A stretch of 60,867 nucleotides of DNA from Symbiodinium natans (lineage: Eukaryota; Sar; Dinophyceae; Suessiales; Symbiodiniaceae): contig CAJNDS010000841.1 of the NCBI GenBank assembly GCA_905221605.1, positions 1 through 60,867 on the forward strand, written 5' to 3'. Positions 38,758 to 51,289 of this stretch are shown piece by piece. Position numbers and translations under genes: made by a program. Positions within the stretch are counted from its first letter, which is position 1; each line of letters opens with the position of its first letter. Under the pieces are notes generated by a model, which was not told where the DNA came from, made no database searches, and saw nothing but the letters and a program-made list of their open reading frames with translations.

Positions 38758-40380
38758 CTTCAGGCATTAGCCGGAGCACTAGCAAAGCTCTCAAGCTTGC
38801 ACACTTCTACCATCATCATCCATCATCTAAGAATCATCTACCTTCTGCATCGCGCCTCCTGGCATTCTGGCATGGGGCACTCACCCAGCTCCAGGTCGCT
38901 GGGCTGGAAGCCATGAGAGCCAGCCTGCGAATGCAGCAATCCACTCGCGGTCTTTCTGCCATTTAGGGGCTTGTGATTGCTTGCCGTTGATGTGTCCTCT
39001 GTGATGTTGGCGGATTCTCTGTTGAATGTACTCAGATTCACAGAACGGCAACTGAGCCCAAAAGCCGACAAGTGCAGATGCATCGTGTCTGGCCACATTA
39101 TATCACTCTTTTCTCAACATTTCCAGTGGCACTCCGTCCCCAGTTTCAGCTTTTTGTGGATGTGGCGACTGCAAGCATGAGCGAGGCAGTTCCATGTTGC
39201 GGCCTGGTGCTACAAAGCTGCTCAGCTCACGGTGGGAAGCTGCTGTGGGCTGACAGGTTTCACAGGTTTCGGTGCCTCGTTGCGTGCTTTCCAACGCGAT
39301 CCTGTCAGTGTTTCCACGTTTCATACAGCTGGCGCTGCAACCCTAGGAACCCAGCTGGAGATGCGGAATTGCGCTCAACGTTGTCACAAGCCATAGTCAT
39401 CCATGCACAACCTTTAAAAAATCTTGTCTGCAGCTGCCCAACGGCGGGTACGTGCGCAGCCCCACTTTCCTTTTCCACCGCGGTTGCCATGCTCACGAAG
39501 TTTCAGCGGTTTCAGCATTGGCTGCGCTTTCACCTGACAGGCTCAAGTTCTCGGTGGATGAGTGGATGTGGGGCAATATGTGGCACTGGCTTTGCTGTGG
39601 TTTGCAACATTTCCCGTGCGTGCTCCTCCCTGGATGGTTAACACCATTGGAGGTGTCACATAGAAACCATGCCGGGCATTCGCGTGGGTGCGCGTCCGCA
39701 TGCGCAGCAAAGTAAGATCATCGAGCACTAGGGAGGGGATGGGTTCTCGATCTCTGGGCAGCAGGATTATCCTTGGAGCAGCGCAACATTGGTCGACTTC
39801 AGAGCCTGGTTGCTATGCAAGAAGTATCAGTGCTGAGGCTTGTTTTTGTGCTTCGAGCAGCTTCCCTGGAATGATGCACTCAGAGATCACTGCAATCTTT
39901 TTCTGTACTGCTTATGCGAAGTGGCAGCTTCTTCTCCGAGACACTCATGCTCACAAGCCGCTTCGCAGACAAGTACGTGACGGGCCACGACACGCCCCCT
40001 CCCCCCGCTTCCCCCCCCCAGTTCGAGCTACAGCCCAGTCACGTATTGCTTTGGATACTGTTGAAAGGGATTGAAGTGCAGCTATACTGCTTGCTCCGAG
40101 GAAAAAGTGAAACGTTGCTGAGGATGAGAAGTCTCCGATAAGGTTGTACGGACTTGCAACACAGCTGCCAAACACAAAGCTATCCAACGGCCTTCAGCTC
40201 GACGTATTCCCCCCATGCTGGCCCCGCTGTGTGGCCCCAGACGGGGCGCCGGGCCGGTCTTGTCTACAGGACAAGGTGCAGGTTGGGACACTGCAACCAC
40301 AGGTCTGAAGTACGACCAGCTACATGTGCAGGGCTGCTTGTGATGCTGGCCTCAACATGTCACCAACGCCTCGTCTTGCA
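38758..40380. other. Non-coding stretch
   Basis: Only overlapping short frames. No repeats or motifs supported. Confidence 0.35.
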
Positions 40381-40420
40381 CCTTTTGGCGACATGGCCCC
40401 ATCTCGACGGTGTTAAAGTA
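40381..40420 (+). repeat. Left terminal inverted repeat, 40 bp
   Basis: Perfect reverse complement of 42,388-42,427. Confidence 0.95.
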
Positions 40421-40429
40421 CTATGTTCC

Positions 40430-40790
40430 CCAAGTTTGACCATGCTCTGAATGGGCTGGGGTGGGTTTGACCGTGTGTTGAATGGGTACCTGGGGTAGGT
40501 TGGATCTGTTTAGAAGGGTGCGGGTGGGTGGGGGCGGGTTTGGGGTGGGTTTGACTTTTTTATGAAGGGGTGGGGATGTCTTTGGGGTGGTTTTGACCGT
40601 GCTTTGACGGGGTCGGTTTGACTGTGTTTTTGAATGGGTAGGGGTGGGTGGAGGTGGGTTTGGAGCGGGTTTGACTATGTTTTGAAGGGGCTGAGGGTCG
40701 CCTTCGGGTGGGGGGTGGGTTTGGGCAGGTTTGACCACGCTTTGAAGGGGCTGGGTTGGGTTTGACCTCTTTTGAAAGGGTGGTTCTGTT
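40430..40790. repeat. Left sub-terminal repeat array
   Basis: About eight degenerate units built on GGGTTTGACYRTGTTTTGAAGGGG. The same unit occurs inverted at 42,180-42,380. Confidence 0.75.
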
Positions 40791-40868
40791 GTAGTGAACC
40801 GGTCGTTCCTGGCCTATGAACAAAAGCAAGCCGACCCAATGGGCATCTTTCGGAAAAAACTGGGTGAA

Positions 40869-41362
40869 GCGCACACGCGCACGCGCACGCGCACGCGCAC
40901 ACACACGCACACGCACACGCACACGCGCACGCGCACGCGCACGCGCACGCACACACGCGCACGCACGCGCGCACGCACACGCACACGCGCACGCGCGCAC
41001 GCGCACGCGCGCGCACCGCCGCACAACACGCACACGCACACGCACACGCACACCACACGCACACGCACACGCACACACGCACCCACCCACGCACCCCACG
41101 CACCACCCACCCACCCCCCCACGCACACACCCACGCACACACCCACGCACACACCCACGCACACCCACCCACCCACCCCCCCCCCCCACCCCCCCCCACA
41201 CACACACACACACCCACACCCACACACACACCCACACCCACACCCACACCCACACCCACACCCACACCCACACCCACACCCACACCCACACCCACAGCCA
41301 CAGCCACAGCCACAGCCACAGCCACAGCCACAGCCACAGCCACAGCCACACCCACACCCCCA

Positions 41363-41397
<35 letters not shown>

Positions 41398-41757
41398 ACC
41401 CGCACCGCGCCCGCGCCCGCGCCCGCCGCCCGCGCCCGCGCGCCACACCCACCACCCACACCACACCCACACCACACCCACACCCGGACCCGCACCCGCC
41501 CCTCAACACTCCCACAACCACACCCCCACCAAAACACACCACAGACCACACCCACCCCACACCCACCACCACAACACACCCACACCCACACCCACACCCA
41601 CACCCCCACCCACACCCACACCCACACCCACACCCACACCCACACCCACACCCACACCCACACCCACACCCACACCCACACCCACACCCACACCCACACC
41701 CACACCCACACCCACACCCACACCCACACCCACACCCACACACACAGAGACACACAC
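40869..41757. repeat. CACGCG / ACACCC / CACAGC hexanucleotide array
   Basis: Almost 900 bp of C-rich hexamer variants. The left part is alternating purine-pyrimidine (Z-DNA prone); the right part is nearly pure ACACCC. It reads as His-Thr, His-Pro or Trp-Val dipeptides in every frame, so the long frames here are not genes. Confidence 0.95.
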
Positions 41758-42179
41758 CACCTCGCCTACTTTCCACCAGATTTGAAGCGATTTTGACGCC
41801 CGACTGAGTCCAATCAGCGCCAGGATTGGTCCCGAAATGGGGTGCCCAAAGTGGGTCCCGCTTGATTGGCAACTCTTAGGGAGGACCCATTGCGGGCTTC
41901 GTTTTTGGGCCCGAAAATGGGACCGCAGAACGGAGTGCAAACATCGTGAAAAAACGGTGTCAGTTTGCAAAAGAAGTGCGAACTAGAGGCAACAAAGTGT
42001 CCGCTTAAGACTGCCGAACTACTTTGAGGTGCGGAAGCTTGCTTGTCGGAAATGGCCAATGGGCAAGTGCTGGCACACTGGATTGCCACAGTACAGGAAC
42101 GACTTGGTCTCCTAGCACTTGCTGTGGAAATCAAGCCCCAGAAAGCAGTCTTAACACCAAGCGTTTGTGGATGTGGCCT

Positions 42180-42380
42180 TAACACCACTCACCCCAAACC
42201 CACCCCAGAAACCCGTTAGCCTTTTCAAAACACAGTCAACCCCCCCCTTACCCCAACCCTTTCAAAAGAGGTCAAACCCAACCCAGCCCCTTCAAAGCAT
42301 GGTTCGCCAAACCCATTCCAAACCCACCCCAAACCCAGCCCCAGCCCCTTCATAACTTGGTCAAACCCACTAGGGACTTA
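42180..42380. repeat. Right sub-terminal repeat array
   Basis: Units read CCCCTTCAAAGCATGGTTCG and CCCCTTCATAACTTGGTCAA, the reverse complement of the left array. Confidence 0.7.
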
Positions 42381-42387
42381 AAAAAAA

Positions 42388-42427
42388 TACTTTAACACCG
42401 TCGAGATGGGGCCATGTCGCCAAAAGG
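42388..42427 (-). repeat. Right terminal inverted repeat, 40 bp
   Basis: Perfect reverse complement of 40,381-40,420. Confidence 0.95.
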
Positions 42428-42504
42428 AGCCAATCCGGTCGCTCCAGTATTATTTATATTTACGGAAGCGTGATGCGCAGGTGAAGAATGACCATTTTCA
42501 GAAG

Positions 42505-42825
42505 GGGACAGGGAGGAGAGGGGAGGAGGCGAGGAGAGGGGGGAGGAGGGAGAGGGGCGGAGAACGGGGAGGAGGAGAGGGGGGGGGGAGGAGAGGGGGG
42601 GAGGAAAGGGAGGGGAGAGAAGAAGGAGAGGGGGGAAGGGGGGAGGAGGGGGGGAGGGAGGGGGGAAGGGGGTGGGAGGAGGAGAGGGAGGAGGAGAGGG
42701 AGGAGGAGAGGGAGGAGGAGAGGGAGGAGGAGAGGGAGGAGGAGAGGGAGGGAGGAGAGGAGGGAGGAGGGGAGGGAGGAGGGGAGGGAGGAGGGGAGGG
42801 GAGGACGGGGGAGGGCAGCGGCAGA
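42505..42825. repeat. Polypurine GGGAGGAGGAGA array
   Basis: Almost pure G/A for 320 bp, with a 12-bp unit clearest at 42,672-42,745. Long purine mirror repeats can form triplex DNA. Confidence 0.9.
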
Positions 42826-42839
42826 GTGCAGACAGAACA

Positions 42840-44380
42840 ACCCGACGTCATGATGTAGGGAAAAACAATTCAAAACTAAATGCGCCCCTAGCATGTCGCC
42901 TACACAAATGGCCGTTATAGGTCCCCAAGTTGGGGAAGCCGGGCCCCTGGCATGGAAGCATCGAATTGAATTCGGGTGTATGCGCAGAGTATACGGTCCT
43001 TAGGCATGCAGTAAGAGCTCAAGCCCCGAAGCCCCCGGCATGCAAACATAGAGCAGAGGTTTAGGTTTGCAGGCACAGAATACAATGGCCTGGGTCCTCT
43101 AGTTGGGGAAACCGCATGATAAGCATAGAGTAATGGCCAGGCCTTTGGGTTCTTACAGGATCTATTCCGGGTCTACAAGTGTTTTGCACAACACCCCGAC
43201 CGCTTGCGAAAGACGCGAGGAATTGAATTGCCGGAGGCTTCGAGCCACGGGCGAGCCAGGCACACCACCTTTTGAACCAAGCCGTCAACAGACACAAAGT
43301 TATCAGCAAGCTAGTCGACCAAATGATGGCCATGTCTTCTCAGTTGTCAGATGTTGACGTGCCATGGCCTGTTCGGCATTGTGGCATTTCTGACAAGTGA
43401 TGAACATGTCCCCCATCGAGCTCAGTGCACTGTTGGCTGACAGTTTTAAGTTTGGAAATAGCAAAACTTCTTGTTTACTCAACGCAAGGAAACCATCTTG
43501 TGATTTTAACATTCCTGTCCAACTAGTCTCCGCAGCAGCCGACGGCAATTGGGTCTGTGGACAAAAGCATAGGAATCAAAGTCGAACTCTGGGAGCAACA
43601 AGCATTGCCTAAAACGTCACCAGTCCATGCACATCCAGAATCTCTATCGCAACATTCGAGCTTGGCCATGCTCAAATTTTTTCAGCCTGTTGACTTCCCA
43701 AACGGCAGCCGACTTTGCATTCGAAAGTACTCTGGACAGGCTGAACCTCCAGCCAGCATGTTCAACATGGTCGGGGGGGTGGAACGATTGGAATGTCCTG
43801 TGTTGTGTTGCGCAACATACTTCAACCACAAGAACCGTTTGCAGTTTTTTGAAAATCGGCTTGTCAAAACACATTGATGTGACAGGGTGGGTGGGGCTGT
43901 GTTGCAAATAAGTTCTGTTTTTCTTGGCCTTCAAATGTTCCATAAGAACGGGATTCTGTTTTTCTTGGCCTTCAAATGTTCCATAAGAACGGGATCGCTC
44001 AACTTCTTGTTACAACAAGCCGGGTACTTCTGACTCCTATCAAACCATCAGTGGTGTTGGCTTGCTTTGGCTGGCATGTCCATCACCGCATGGGGCCATC
44101 CAGTTGTTTTAAGAGGTAACAGTTGGATTTTGCAATGGTGCTGGATGCTGTTTCGACCCAGTATGACAGAGACATGGCATGCACCACTTTGTAGCCAGCC
44201 CGGCCTAGTGATGGCCAAAAGCCTCCGTAATTTTGTTAAGCAGGCCAAATCAGCCACCAACTGCACGAACCGTTTATTTGGCAGGGAAGACCATGTCGCA
44301 ACAAACAAGCCAATGGTTTCAACCAGGTATGATACGTGAGTTTGTGAGTAACCCCCACGTACAACACCATTTAGTTCCAA
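42840..44380. other. Non-coding stretch with a 41-bp tandem duplication
   Basis: A unit starting TTCTGTTTTTCTTGGCC occurs twice in direct tandem at 43,914-43,954 and 43,955-43,995, identical. No gene recognised. Confidence 0.5.
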
Positions 44381-44411
44381 GATGTAGATCGAGGACGTGA
44401 AAGTCCACGCA

Positions 44412-44771
44412 ATGGCTGACCCAGCTGCACCACCTGCCGGATACCCACCCCCAGGATATCCACCGCCAGATGGCTATGCCTTTGGTTATCCAGCCCCTCC
44501 GGCTTATGCGCCGCCGCCTCCCGGCTACCCGCCACCGGAGGCATATAGTTATCCGCCAGCCTATGGCGCCCCGCCACCCGGTTATGGTCCACCGCCAGCC
44601 TATGGCTACGGTCCACCGCCCCCTAGTTATGGTCCACCACCGGACAGTTACGGTTATGGGCCCCCGCCAAAATATGGCGCGCCTCCAAGTTACGGAGCCC
44701 CGGGGTACGGATCCCCTTACGGCGCCTCCGCTTCTTCTTCAGGATCTGCACCAGGCTACGGGGCGTCATAG
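44412..44771 (+). CDS. Pro/Gly/Tyr-rich protein or first exon
   Basis: ATG 44,412 (MADPAAPPAGYPPP) gives 119 residues made almost entirely of PPGY, PPAY and GYGPPP units, ending in a Ser/Gly-rich tail. Such tracts are disordered and common at the ends of RNA-binding or membrane-associated proteins. Codon use and the regular repeat make this a likely host coding exon. It may be the N-terminus of the cold-shock-domain gene to the right; the frame itself ends in TAG, so a splice inside the exon would be required for that. Confidence 0.55.
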   Translation: MADPAAPPAGYPPPGYPPPDGYAFGYPAPPAYAPPPPGYPPPEAYSYPPAYGAPPPGYGPPPAYGYGPPPPSYGPPPDSYGYGPPPKYGAPPSYGAPGYGSPYGASASSSGSAPGYGAS

Positions 44772-46160
44772 CCCTGGAGGGTTTCAGAGATGTCAGGAGC
44801 ATGTTGCGTGGCTATTGAAGCCGAAAGAGTTCGCATGGAAAAATCACAGTAATCAGGTTGGAGAAGACCTCCACGACCTCGGGTGTGCCGCTCTCAGGTC
44901 CATCCTGGCAGGCGTTTGCCGAACAGACATGTTTGCCTGGCAGATGATGATGATGATGTTGCTTTCGGCTCTTGAATTCCGGCTTTTTAAGGGGCAGAGA
45001 AGAGAAAGTTCGGGCCGACCGCAGCAGCACAAGCCCAAGCATTGCTGATGTGTGTGGTTTGTTGTGTTGTTTGCAATGCTTTTTGACTGCAGCAGTGTGC
45101 CTGCAGCATTGGTGTATCCATGTTTATCGGAGTTTGGAACCCGGCAAGATGCGATGGAGTCAGCTACCCTTTTGTACACGGGGAGCCAGATGCAACCTGC
45201 AAATCATCTCAATCTCAATGGCTTCATGCTCGCGCATGTCCATCTAGGTGGGCGAATATGTCAATCCAAGACGGGAATATGCTGCAGGGAGGATCAAAGC
45301 ATGTAATGTCGACAGTGTCTCCAATGTCTCTCGGTTGTTTGCAGGGGGCAAAATGCGAGTCTGTCACAATCAGGGAAATCCTGGCCTGTGCAGCAGAGTG
45401 CCCAGCCGGAAGCAAAGAGCATGTATAATTCAAGAAAACTTTATGTTTTAATTCATACAGGTTAGGAGGTTAGAGTGTTGCTCAGTATAGATGCCAAGCT
45501 CTAATGGTGAATTGAGCACAATTTCGTACACTGGAAATGTGATACCGTCGTGACGGGCATGCGGAAGCACCGAGATTTCCGCAGCATATTTGAGAGTCCT
45601 AGGTGCCAAGAAACCTCAGGACGATTCAGGACATAGTAGAGCCGAAGTCTACCTGTGCAAGCAGCGAGGGAAGCCCTCCATTTCTGCTTCAATACGTTAT
45701 CGGGGGTTACAGTTCGGCAGTCTGCAAGCCTCAAGTCCCCAACTTCCAAGGCGGAGGCAGCCAGGACGGGCAGAGCCCCGAGGCGCTCTGTCATTCACGC
45801 CCCAACATGCTCCATATTGTATTCCAATCTGTGTTGCCTAGACTGCCAGCTTGCAGCAGCCTGCAGCATATTGCAGCATCATGTGTCTGAGAGCCTAAGA
45901 ACGGGCACTTTCACAGGTGAAAAGCCTTCTGGCACGGCCCGCGGAAAGGCCCCGTGTGCGGTCAAAGTCCTGCCAATTTCTTTGAGCAAACATGTGCAGG
46001 ATGGCAAGAAAGGCTGGGGCCCGTGCACACTTCGAGTTGTAAGGATGGGGTGTGAGGCGATGCATGTTGAGTGATTCTTGTAGCACAAACATTTACAACA
46101 TCTTGCCCCGCACAAGCATTAGCATGGAGCATGGCGTCATGTGGCTGCCACTGGTCCAAG

Positions 46161-46228
46161 GTGGCAAGGGGAAGGGCAAGGACAGAGGGAAGGGTGACAA
46201 AGACAAAGGCGCTGTGGCGCTGTCCATG
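46161..46228 (+). CDS. Candidate Gly/Lys-rich exon 1
   Basis: After CCAAG, a frame reads GKGKGKDRGKGDKDKGAV. GK-rich linkers are common in dinoflagellate RNA-binding proteins. Donor not resolved. Confidence 0.35.
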
Positions 46229-46576
46229 TTCTCGTGGCCTTTTCGTGTGATGGTGCGCTTCTTGAACAGATGCAGCTTTGCCATGATCTTGCACAGGAAA
46301 TTCTCAGAAGCAGCAGAGTCAGGATCATGAAGGACATTCGACAACATGTCTGCTGACAGTATCGATGTCGTTCTGGTGACCGCTGGTGTGTTGTCACTCC
46401 TGAAGCCTTTCCGAAGGCAGTTTGCAGCTGCAGCACTTCTATGTATCGGATGTTGCCATTGTTAAAGGTGGAGAGAAGACCGGCGATGGGGAGGACACTC
46501 GGGTAGTCAAGCCGGGTGATTGGACGCGAGGGTGGCTTTGGAGGAGACTCCGTGAGGGTTTTGCTGTGTTGTGCAG

Positions 46577-46638
46577 GACTCCAAGCCGGGCAAGGAGGGA
46601 AAGGGTAAAGGCAAGGGAAAGGGAGCCTTGGCAAATCA
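46577..46638 (+). CDS. Candidate Gly/Lys-rich exon 2
   Basis: After TTGTGCAG, a frame reads DSKPGKEGKGKGKGKGALAN and is followed by GTAATT, a possible donor. Confidence 0.4.
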
Positions 46639-46770
46639 GTAATTGCTGGACACCTGCAAAAAAACCTGCGGAAGCCCATTCATCGAAGCCCGCACAACAG
46701 ATGCTTCTTGCAGATTGCTGAGATCTGGTAGCCCATGTCCATGCTGCCTTTGGCAACTTCTCTTGACTAG

Positions 46771-46830
46771 TCCAAGGAAAGGGCAAGAAGGGCAAGGCCA
46801 GAGGGACACAGAATTCTCGCTGGGGCATGG
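46771..46830 (+). CDS. Candidate Gly/Lys-rich exon 3
   Basis: After GACTAG, a frame reads QGKGKKGKARGTQNSRWGMD. Ends are not certain. Confidence 0.35.
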
Positions 46831-47289
46831 ACAGTTGCACCGCCGCACCGCTGTTAGCACCGGTCTTTGGTGCCAGGTGGCGACCAAGATCGCCTGGGGG
46901 GAGCCGGGTTGCCTGGGATCTGCTTGAACGTAATGCTTTGTTGAATTCATGGAGTGTGAGCTGAGCTCTTGTTCGTTTGATCGGGTTGTGTGGTGGGCAA
47001 AAGGCTTCGCTCAGAATTCCTCTCGTGTTGTCTTGGAATGTTCTGCCTTAGAGTAGGAGGTTCCACAAGATGAGCACAAGTGGTGAATTCGTGTGGCCAA
47101 TTTGTTAGAATTTCTTTGTCCATCTTCGTGCGCTTCTCCAGGCCCTGCTTCGTTGGCCGTCTTCGCAATTACAACATTGAGAAGAAGGCAGTCGAAGAGA
47201 GACTGTGAAGCCATCTGCTAAGCCTTATCCTGGCGCGTTCTTGCATGTCCCTGTTGTTCGAGCTACGGGCTGAGGGTTTCTTTGTGGTT

Positions 47290-47540
47290 GTGGCTCTGTT
47301 TGTTTTTTGGGGCTGCGGTTTTGGGGTTTAGGGTCAAGGCTTTGGGCCTTGGAGGTTTGGGTTCAGGGTTCTGATAGTTAAGGTTGAGGTTTTCTGCGGA
47401 TGGGTTTTGGGGTGTTCATTGGGAGGGTTGAGGTTTAGGGTGTAGGTGTCCGGGCTTTGGGAAACAAAGTGAGGGCTGTGAGCTTTCAGGGTTTATTTTC
47501 AGGGTTTGTCTCAAGGCCCTTGGGGGTTTAACTTCTTGTG
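47290..47540 (+). repeat. Degenerate TTTAGGG-like stretch
   Basis: Scattered GGTTTAGGGT and GGGTTT words. A CCCTAAA-type stretch in opposite orientation follows at 48,040-48,130. Confidence 0.5.
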
Positions 47541-50500
47541 GACGCTCAGGTAAGAGCTTGTAGGAAGGTGTAGAAAGAGCTTTTTGCTTGAGGTAGACGC
47601 CAAGTTCCAACTTTATGTGGTGAGACACTTTTGGGACAATTTCTTGGGTTCTTTGCCAAAGTATTCTTGGAAATTGGGTGGTGAGACACCATCTTGAGAA
47701 CGGGACCCCAAAACTGAACAGGGCTGGTTCAAGATTCTGTCGCGTTCCGAGCTTGTATTTTCGGTCATGCTGATATCAATGCCATCCTTGCTCAGTACTT
47801 CTTCCGTTTTTTTCAGGCATTCTCGACTATATGTTCTGCTCGTGCAATACTGTAGAAGAAAGGATGCAGCCAAATTGGTGCGCAGGCTTGGCGAAGTTTT
47901 TTCCGGGTTCATCTGGCCCTTGCAATCTAAGGTGCTGCATGCTAAGCCAAGCGAGGGCTTAAGGATTGGGGGTGCCTAATCCCTAGACTCTGGGGTTTTG
48001 AGCTGCTGATCTAGACCTTATACACTCTACAGAGCTTTTAGACCCCATGGACCCTTTAGACGCTAGAAACCCTAAGCCCTTTAGACCCCATAAACCCGAA
48101 AGCCTCTACAGCCCTATAAACCCTATACCCAAAACCCTCTCCATACATCTCAGCACATACGAAGCCCTTCCTCAGCCCTTTCCACGGTCCCCTTCTCTGA
48201 TTCATGGTCTAGGGTTTCTGGGGGGTTGGTCGAGAATGCGGAGGGCGGACGCATCTTGACACGATAAGAAGCCGATGAGGGTAGGGAAGGCAAGGGAATC
48301 CACTACGGGCCTGTCCTTGTGTTCTTGGCAACCTCGAAGGTGAAAGGTCCTTCTCGCATAAGGGTAAGCTTTGTGGGCCTGTTTGAAGCCAAACAAAGTC
48401 CGAGTGCGAGTGCGCCTCAAGCCTTAAACTCCCCAACGTCTTTTTCGGAGCAGGAGTGTGGAGTCACATGGCAGAGTGCTTTAGGACAAGCACTGCCATG
48501 GAGTCGCCCTGCTTAGGCGGCAACAAGACAAGTACAACACAAGTTTGGCACAGTGCGAGCAACGCGTCCACGAAGCCACCCGAAACCCCGCTTGATGAGC
48601 AATGCTTGCAGATGTAGGTTTAGGCCCTTCATCCTACACTTCCGCGAGACTTCAGGTTCAGTCTTTGTAGAATGTGCCGTCCAGCGAGACCCGCGATGGA
48701 TGAAGCACGCAAATATGAACAAGATCAGGGACCTGAACCCATGCACGCGCCGAAATGGCAAACGAGGACCACCTCGTTGTGAAAATGTAAAACTCTTCAT
48801 GACTTGACCCATGTCATGGTCAAAGTTTCCGAAGCCCATCGGAATGTTTTGCGTTGCTGGTGGATGGTTTACTGAAATTCAATACAGTGCACAGGGCAGT
48901 TCGAAGTTGAAAAATGATGGCCGTTGGTGGAAGGGCATTGCACCTGTAAGTTGGAGTTTTGAATATAGTCGTTATCAGGGGTCGGATTTTGCAATTCTGA
49001 GGCTAGCCTGTTCTTCATGGTGTTTCTCTTGTCCCGGCTTGTCCTCCCTTTCTTTTCATTTCTTCACTCTGTTTCCGTTCCCCTTCCATCTGGGATCCTC
49101 CAAATCTCACTGCTAACAGTGTCCGGCCAGGCCGGCATCATCGCTTGTGCGGAGGCCTATGCCATCTGTGGCAGCCACCTCGACTCGTGACTATGCGTTC
49201 CTGCTTTCATGGTAGTTGCAGTCGGACTGAGGTCAGGAGGTTTATGCCTACGGGTCGGTTCTCGAAACTGCAAAGGTCGGTGCCCAGACCTGAGCTACGG
49301 CAGACGATGCGTGCCCGTCAACATGTCAGACAGAGACGACGAAAGCCGATGCTGAGGTGGGTGACACGTTAGTGTTCTTCATTCACTGGCAGCAATCTTA
49401 GCACAAGCACATGGATGTCCACGAACTTTTTGTGTACAGGAAACACGTGCCAGATGGCAAGCGTTGCTTCGGACTGAAGCTTTGGCGATTAGCAAGCTTA
49501 GGCGAAATTCCCAGACATACTAACTCGCCTAGCTCTGCATGAGTAGTCGGTTGCGCACTCGGCGCCGCTGAAGGTGTTGATGCACCCTGGAGAAACATAC
49601 GCTGGGGAACCGTAGCCCCTACTAGCCAATATGCATAGACATAAATTTGCATTGCGGTCGCCTGGGCAGGCATATACACATACTGCCATTTTGTTTATGA
49701 TGTTTTTCGGCATATTGCTGGCAACAGTGCGCACATCGGATGTTTTATGCCAGAGCGCAGCTCCACGCTCAGAGTTGCCTTTGGCAAGCTTCGAGAAACT
49801 GGTATGAGAAGTCGCTTTTTGTGATCTGCCCGCCTTTGCTTTTGTCCTTTGTGTTCTTGCCGCTGATGCCCTTCCCCTTTGCCTGCTTGTCGTCGCCGCT
49901 ATCGCTTCTTGTTTGTCCACATTCTCGGATTCGGACTCGTCCATCGCAGCTCCAAACTGTTGGACCTAATTCTTGTGCTCACCACATTTGCTTCATGGTG
50001 CGGGGTTCCTGACCGGTTTGGTCAGCAAATATGTTTTATCTGTACCCTGTGACTTCAGAAAGAGACATCTCACTCTGACATGGGGTGCTTTCCGAGGCAT
50101 TGGCATCTCGTTGCCTTGATTGAGGGTGAGAACGCTCTGTGCACATGCTAAGTTCGGTTTCGGATGTTTTCCCCCGCCGCCCTCTTGCCCGAACTGAACC
50201 ATATGCCGATTGAGAGAAGACCGCCCCGGAGAAGGGGTCTGCGTATGTGAGCATGTTTGCGAATGCCCAGTAGCATCAAGACAGGTCAAGACATCTTTGC
50301 CATTGAGCAGATTTGCACAATGGTTGCGATGTGCCAAGGTCGAACTGGGGGCAGCCTCAAGCCTCTTATGAGCCTGGGGCCGAGGATGAGCGAAGCGAAA
50401 GTTGTTTCTAGAAACGCTAGTTAGCCGCTAGCTCGTGCTCTGAGATCCTTTCTCATTGCATATTGCATGTGAGAGTTGTTCGGGACCCTGCCCCTTGGAT

Positions 50501-50971
50501 GTAGGCTGAGAACACCGAAAACAAACCCTGCACTGCGCAGACAAGTGAGGCCGAAAGGAGGCGCATGAGACGAGTAAGGATCAACCTTCGTGTGCGCTCG
50601 TAGTGGAATGGCAGCATCAAAGTTCTAGGACAAGGCGTGCAGTTAGACTCCTAAGCTTGAGAAGGGCTTCCCGAAAAGATCCGTGCTGCAGCTGAGGTTG
50701 TTGAGAATTGCCGCTGTTAATGGCATGGCATTGAAAGGCCTGGCCATTGGTTCACAGCGGCAATGTCTTGGAAGTCGTTCAGATATGTAGGTTTCGGCCG
50801 TGCGGTCAGGCACTTTCAAGGCGGCTGAGGCTGACAAGGCGTCTGGAGAGCGAATGCGCAATTCTTTTCACATTTGCGGGTGTAAGGTGAACGTGTCTTG
50901 AACATGTCACACCATGGCTCAGAGTGGGGATTTGAGGGTGATAGTATGGCAGAGAGCTGTCCCTCCTTCAG
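47541..50971. other. Intron-like DNA without a supported gene
   Basis: Short frames on both strands. A minus-strand Lys/Gly-rich patch at 49,830-49,930 could be an exon but is unsupported. Confidence 0.3.
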
Positions 50972-51045
50972 GGCTTCGGCTTCATCGACTGCCCGGATGC
51001 CAAAGAATACTTTGGCAGGGACGTGTATGTCAACAAGGACAGATG
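50972..51045 (+). CDS. Cold-shock-domain exon
   Basis: Between the acceptor CCTTCAG|G and the donor GTGAGT the frame reads GFGFIDCPDAKEYFGRDVYV then NKDR. GFGFI is the RNP1-like and GRDVYV the RNP2-like motif of the cold-shock domain, a nucleic-acid-binding beta barrel. The exon is 74 bp. The preceding KSFN-type strand and the following GKPQA-type strand must be on other exons, which I did not find with confidence for this domain. Confidence 0.65.
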
Positions 51046-51289
51046 GTGAGTTCTTTTGCATGTGCAGGGCACGCGAGGCCTGAAGCCATAATGGCTCAGG
51101 TGCTCCATCAAGAGGGGGTGTGGCAACGTTGCTGACTGCTGGGATAAGAACACATCAATGTGCCCTCGAAGCTGTGACTTGTGGCATGTTTCTTCTTAGT
51201 TGTGATTGTTTTAAGTTTTCATTCTCATCCCCCAGAAAGGTGCACAAAGACTGTAGATTGTTGTCACAAGGGTTTTCGGAGTTTCAAGT

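Larger units (their letters stand above)
40381..42427. mobile_element. Foldback-type element with inverted termini
   Basis: The first 40 bp (40,381-40,420, starting CCTTTTGGCGACATGG) are the exact reverse complement of the last 40 (42,388-42,427). Inside each end lies an array of degenerate units like GGGTTTGACCATGCTTTGAAGGGGC, in opposite orientation on the two sides (40,430-40,790 and 42,180-42,380). The centre is an ACACCC/CACGCG minisatellite followed by 430 bp of unique DNA. Long inverted ends made of sub-repeats are typical of foldback elements. No transposase is encoded, and no target-site duplication is visible. Confidence 0.7.

Noticed and set aside
40560-41872. Several 250-400-residue open frames on both strands
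   Set aside because: They are dipeptide translations of the hexanucleotide array, open in every frame.
42406-42894. Gly/Glu/Arg and Pro/Ser-rich frames on both strands
   Set aside because: Products of the polypurine array.
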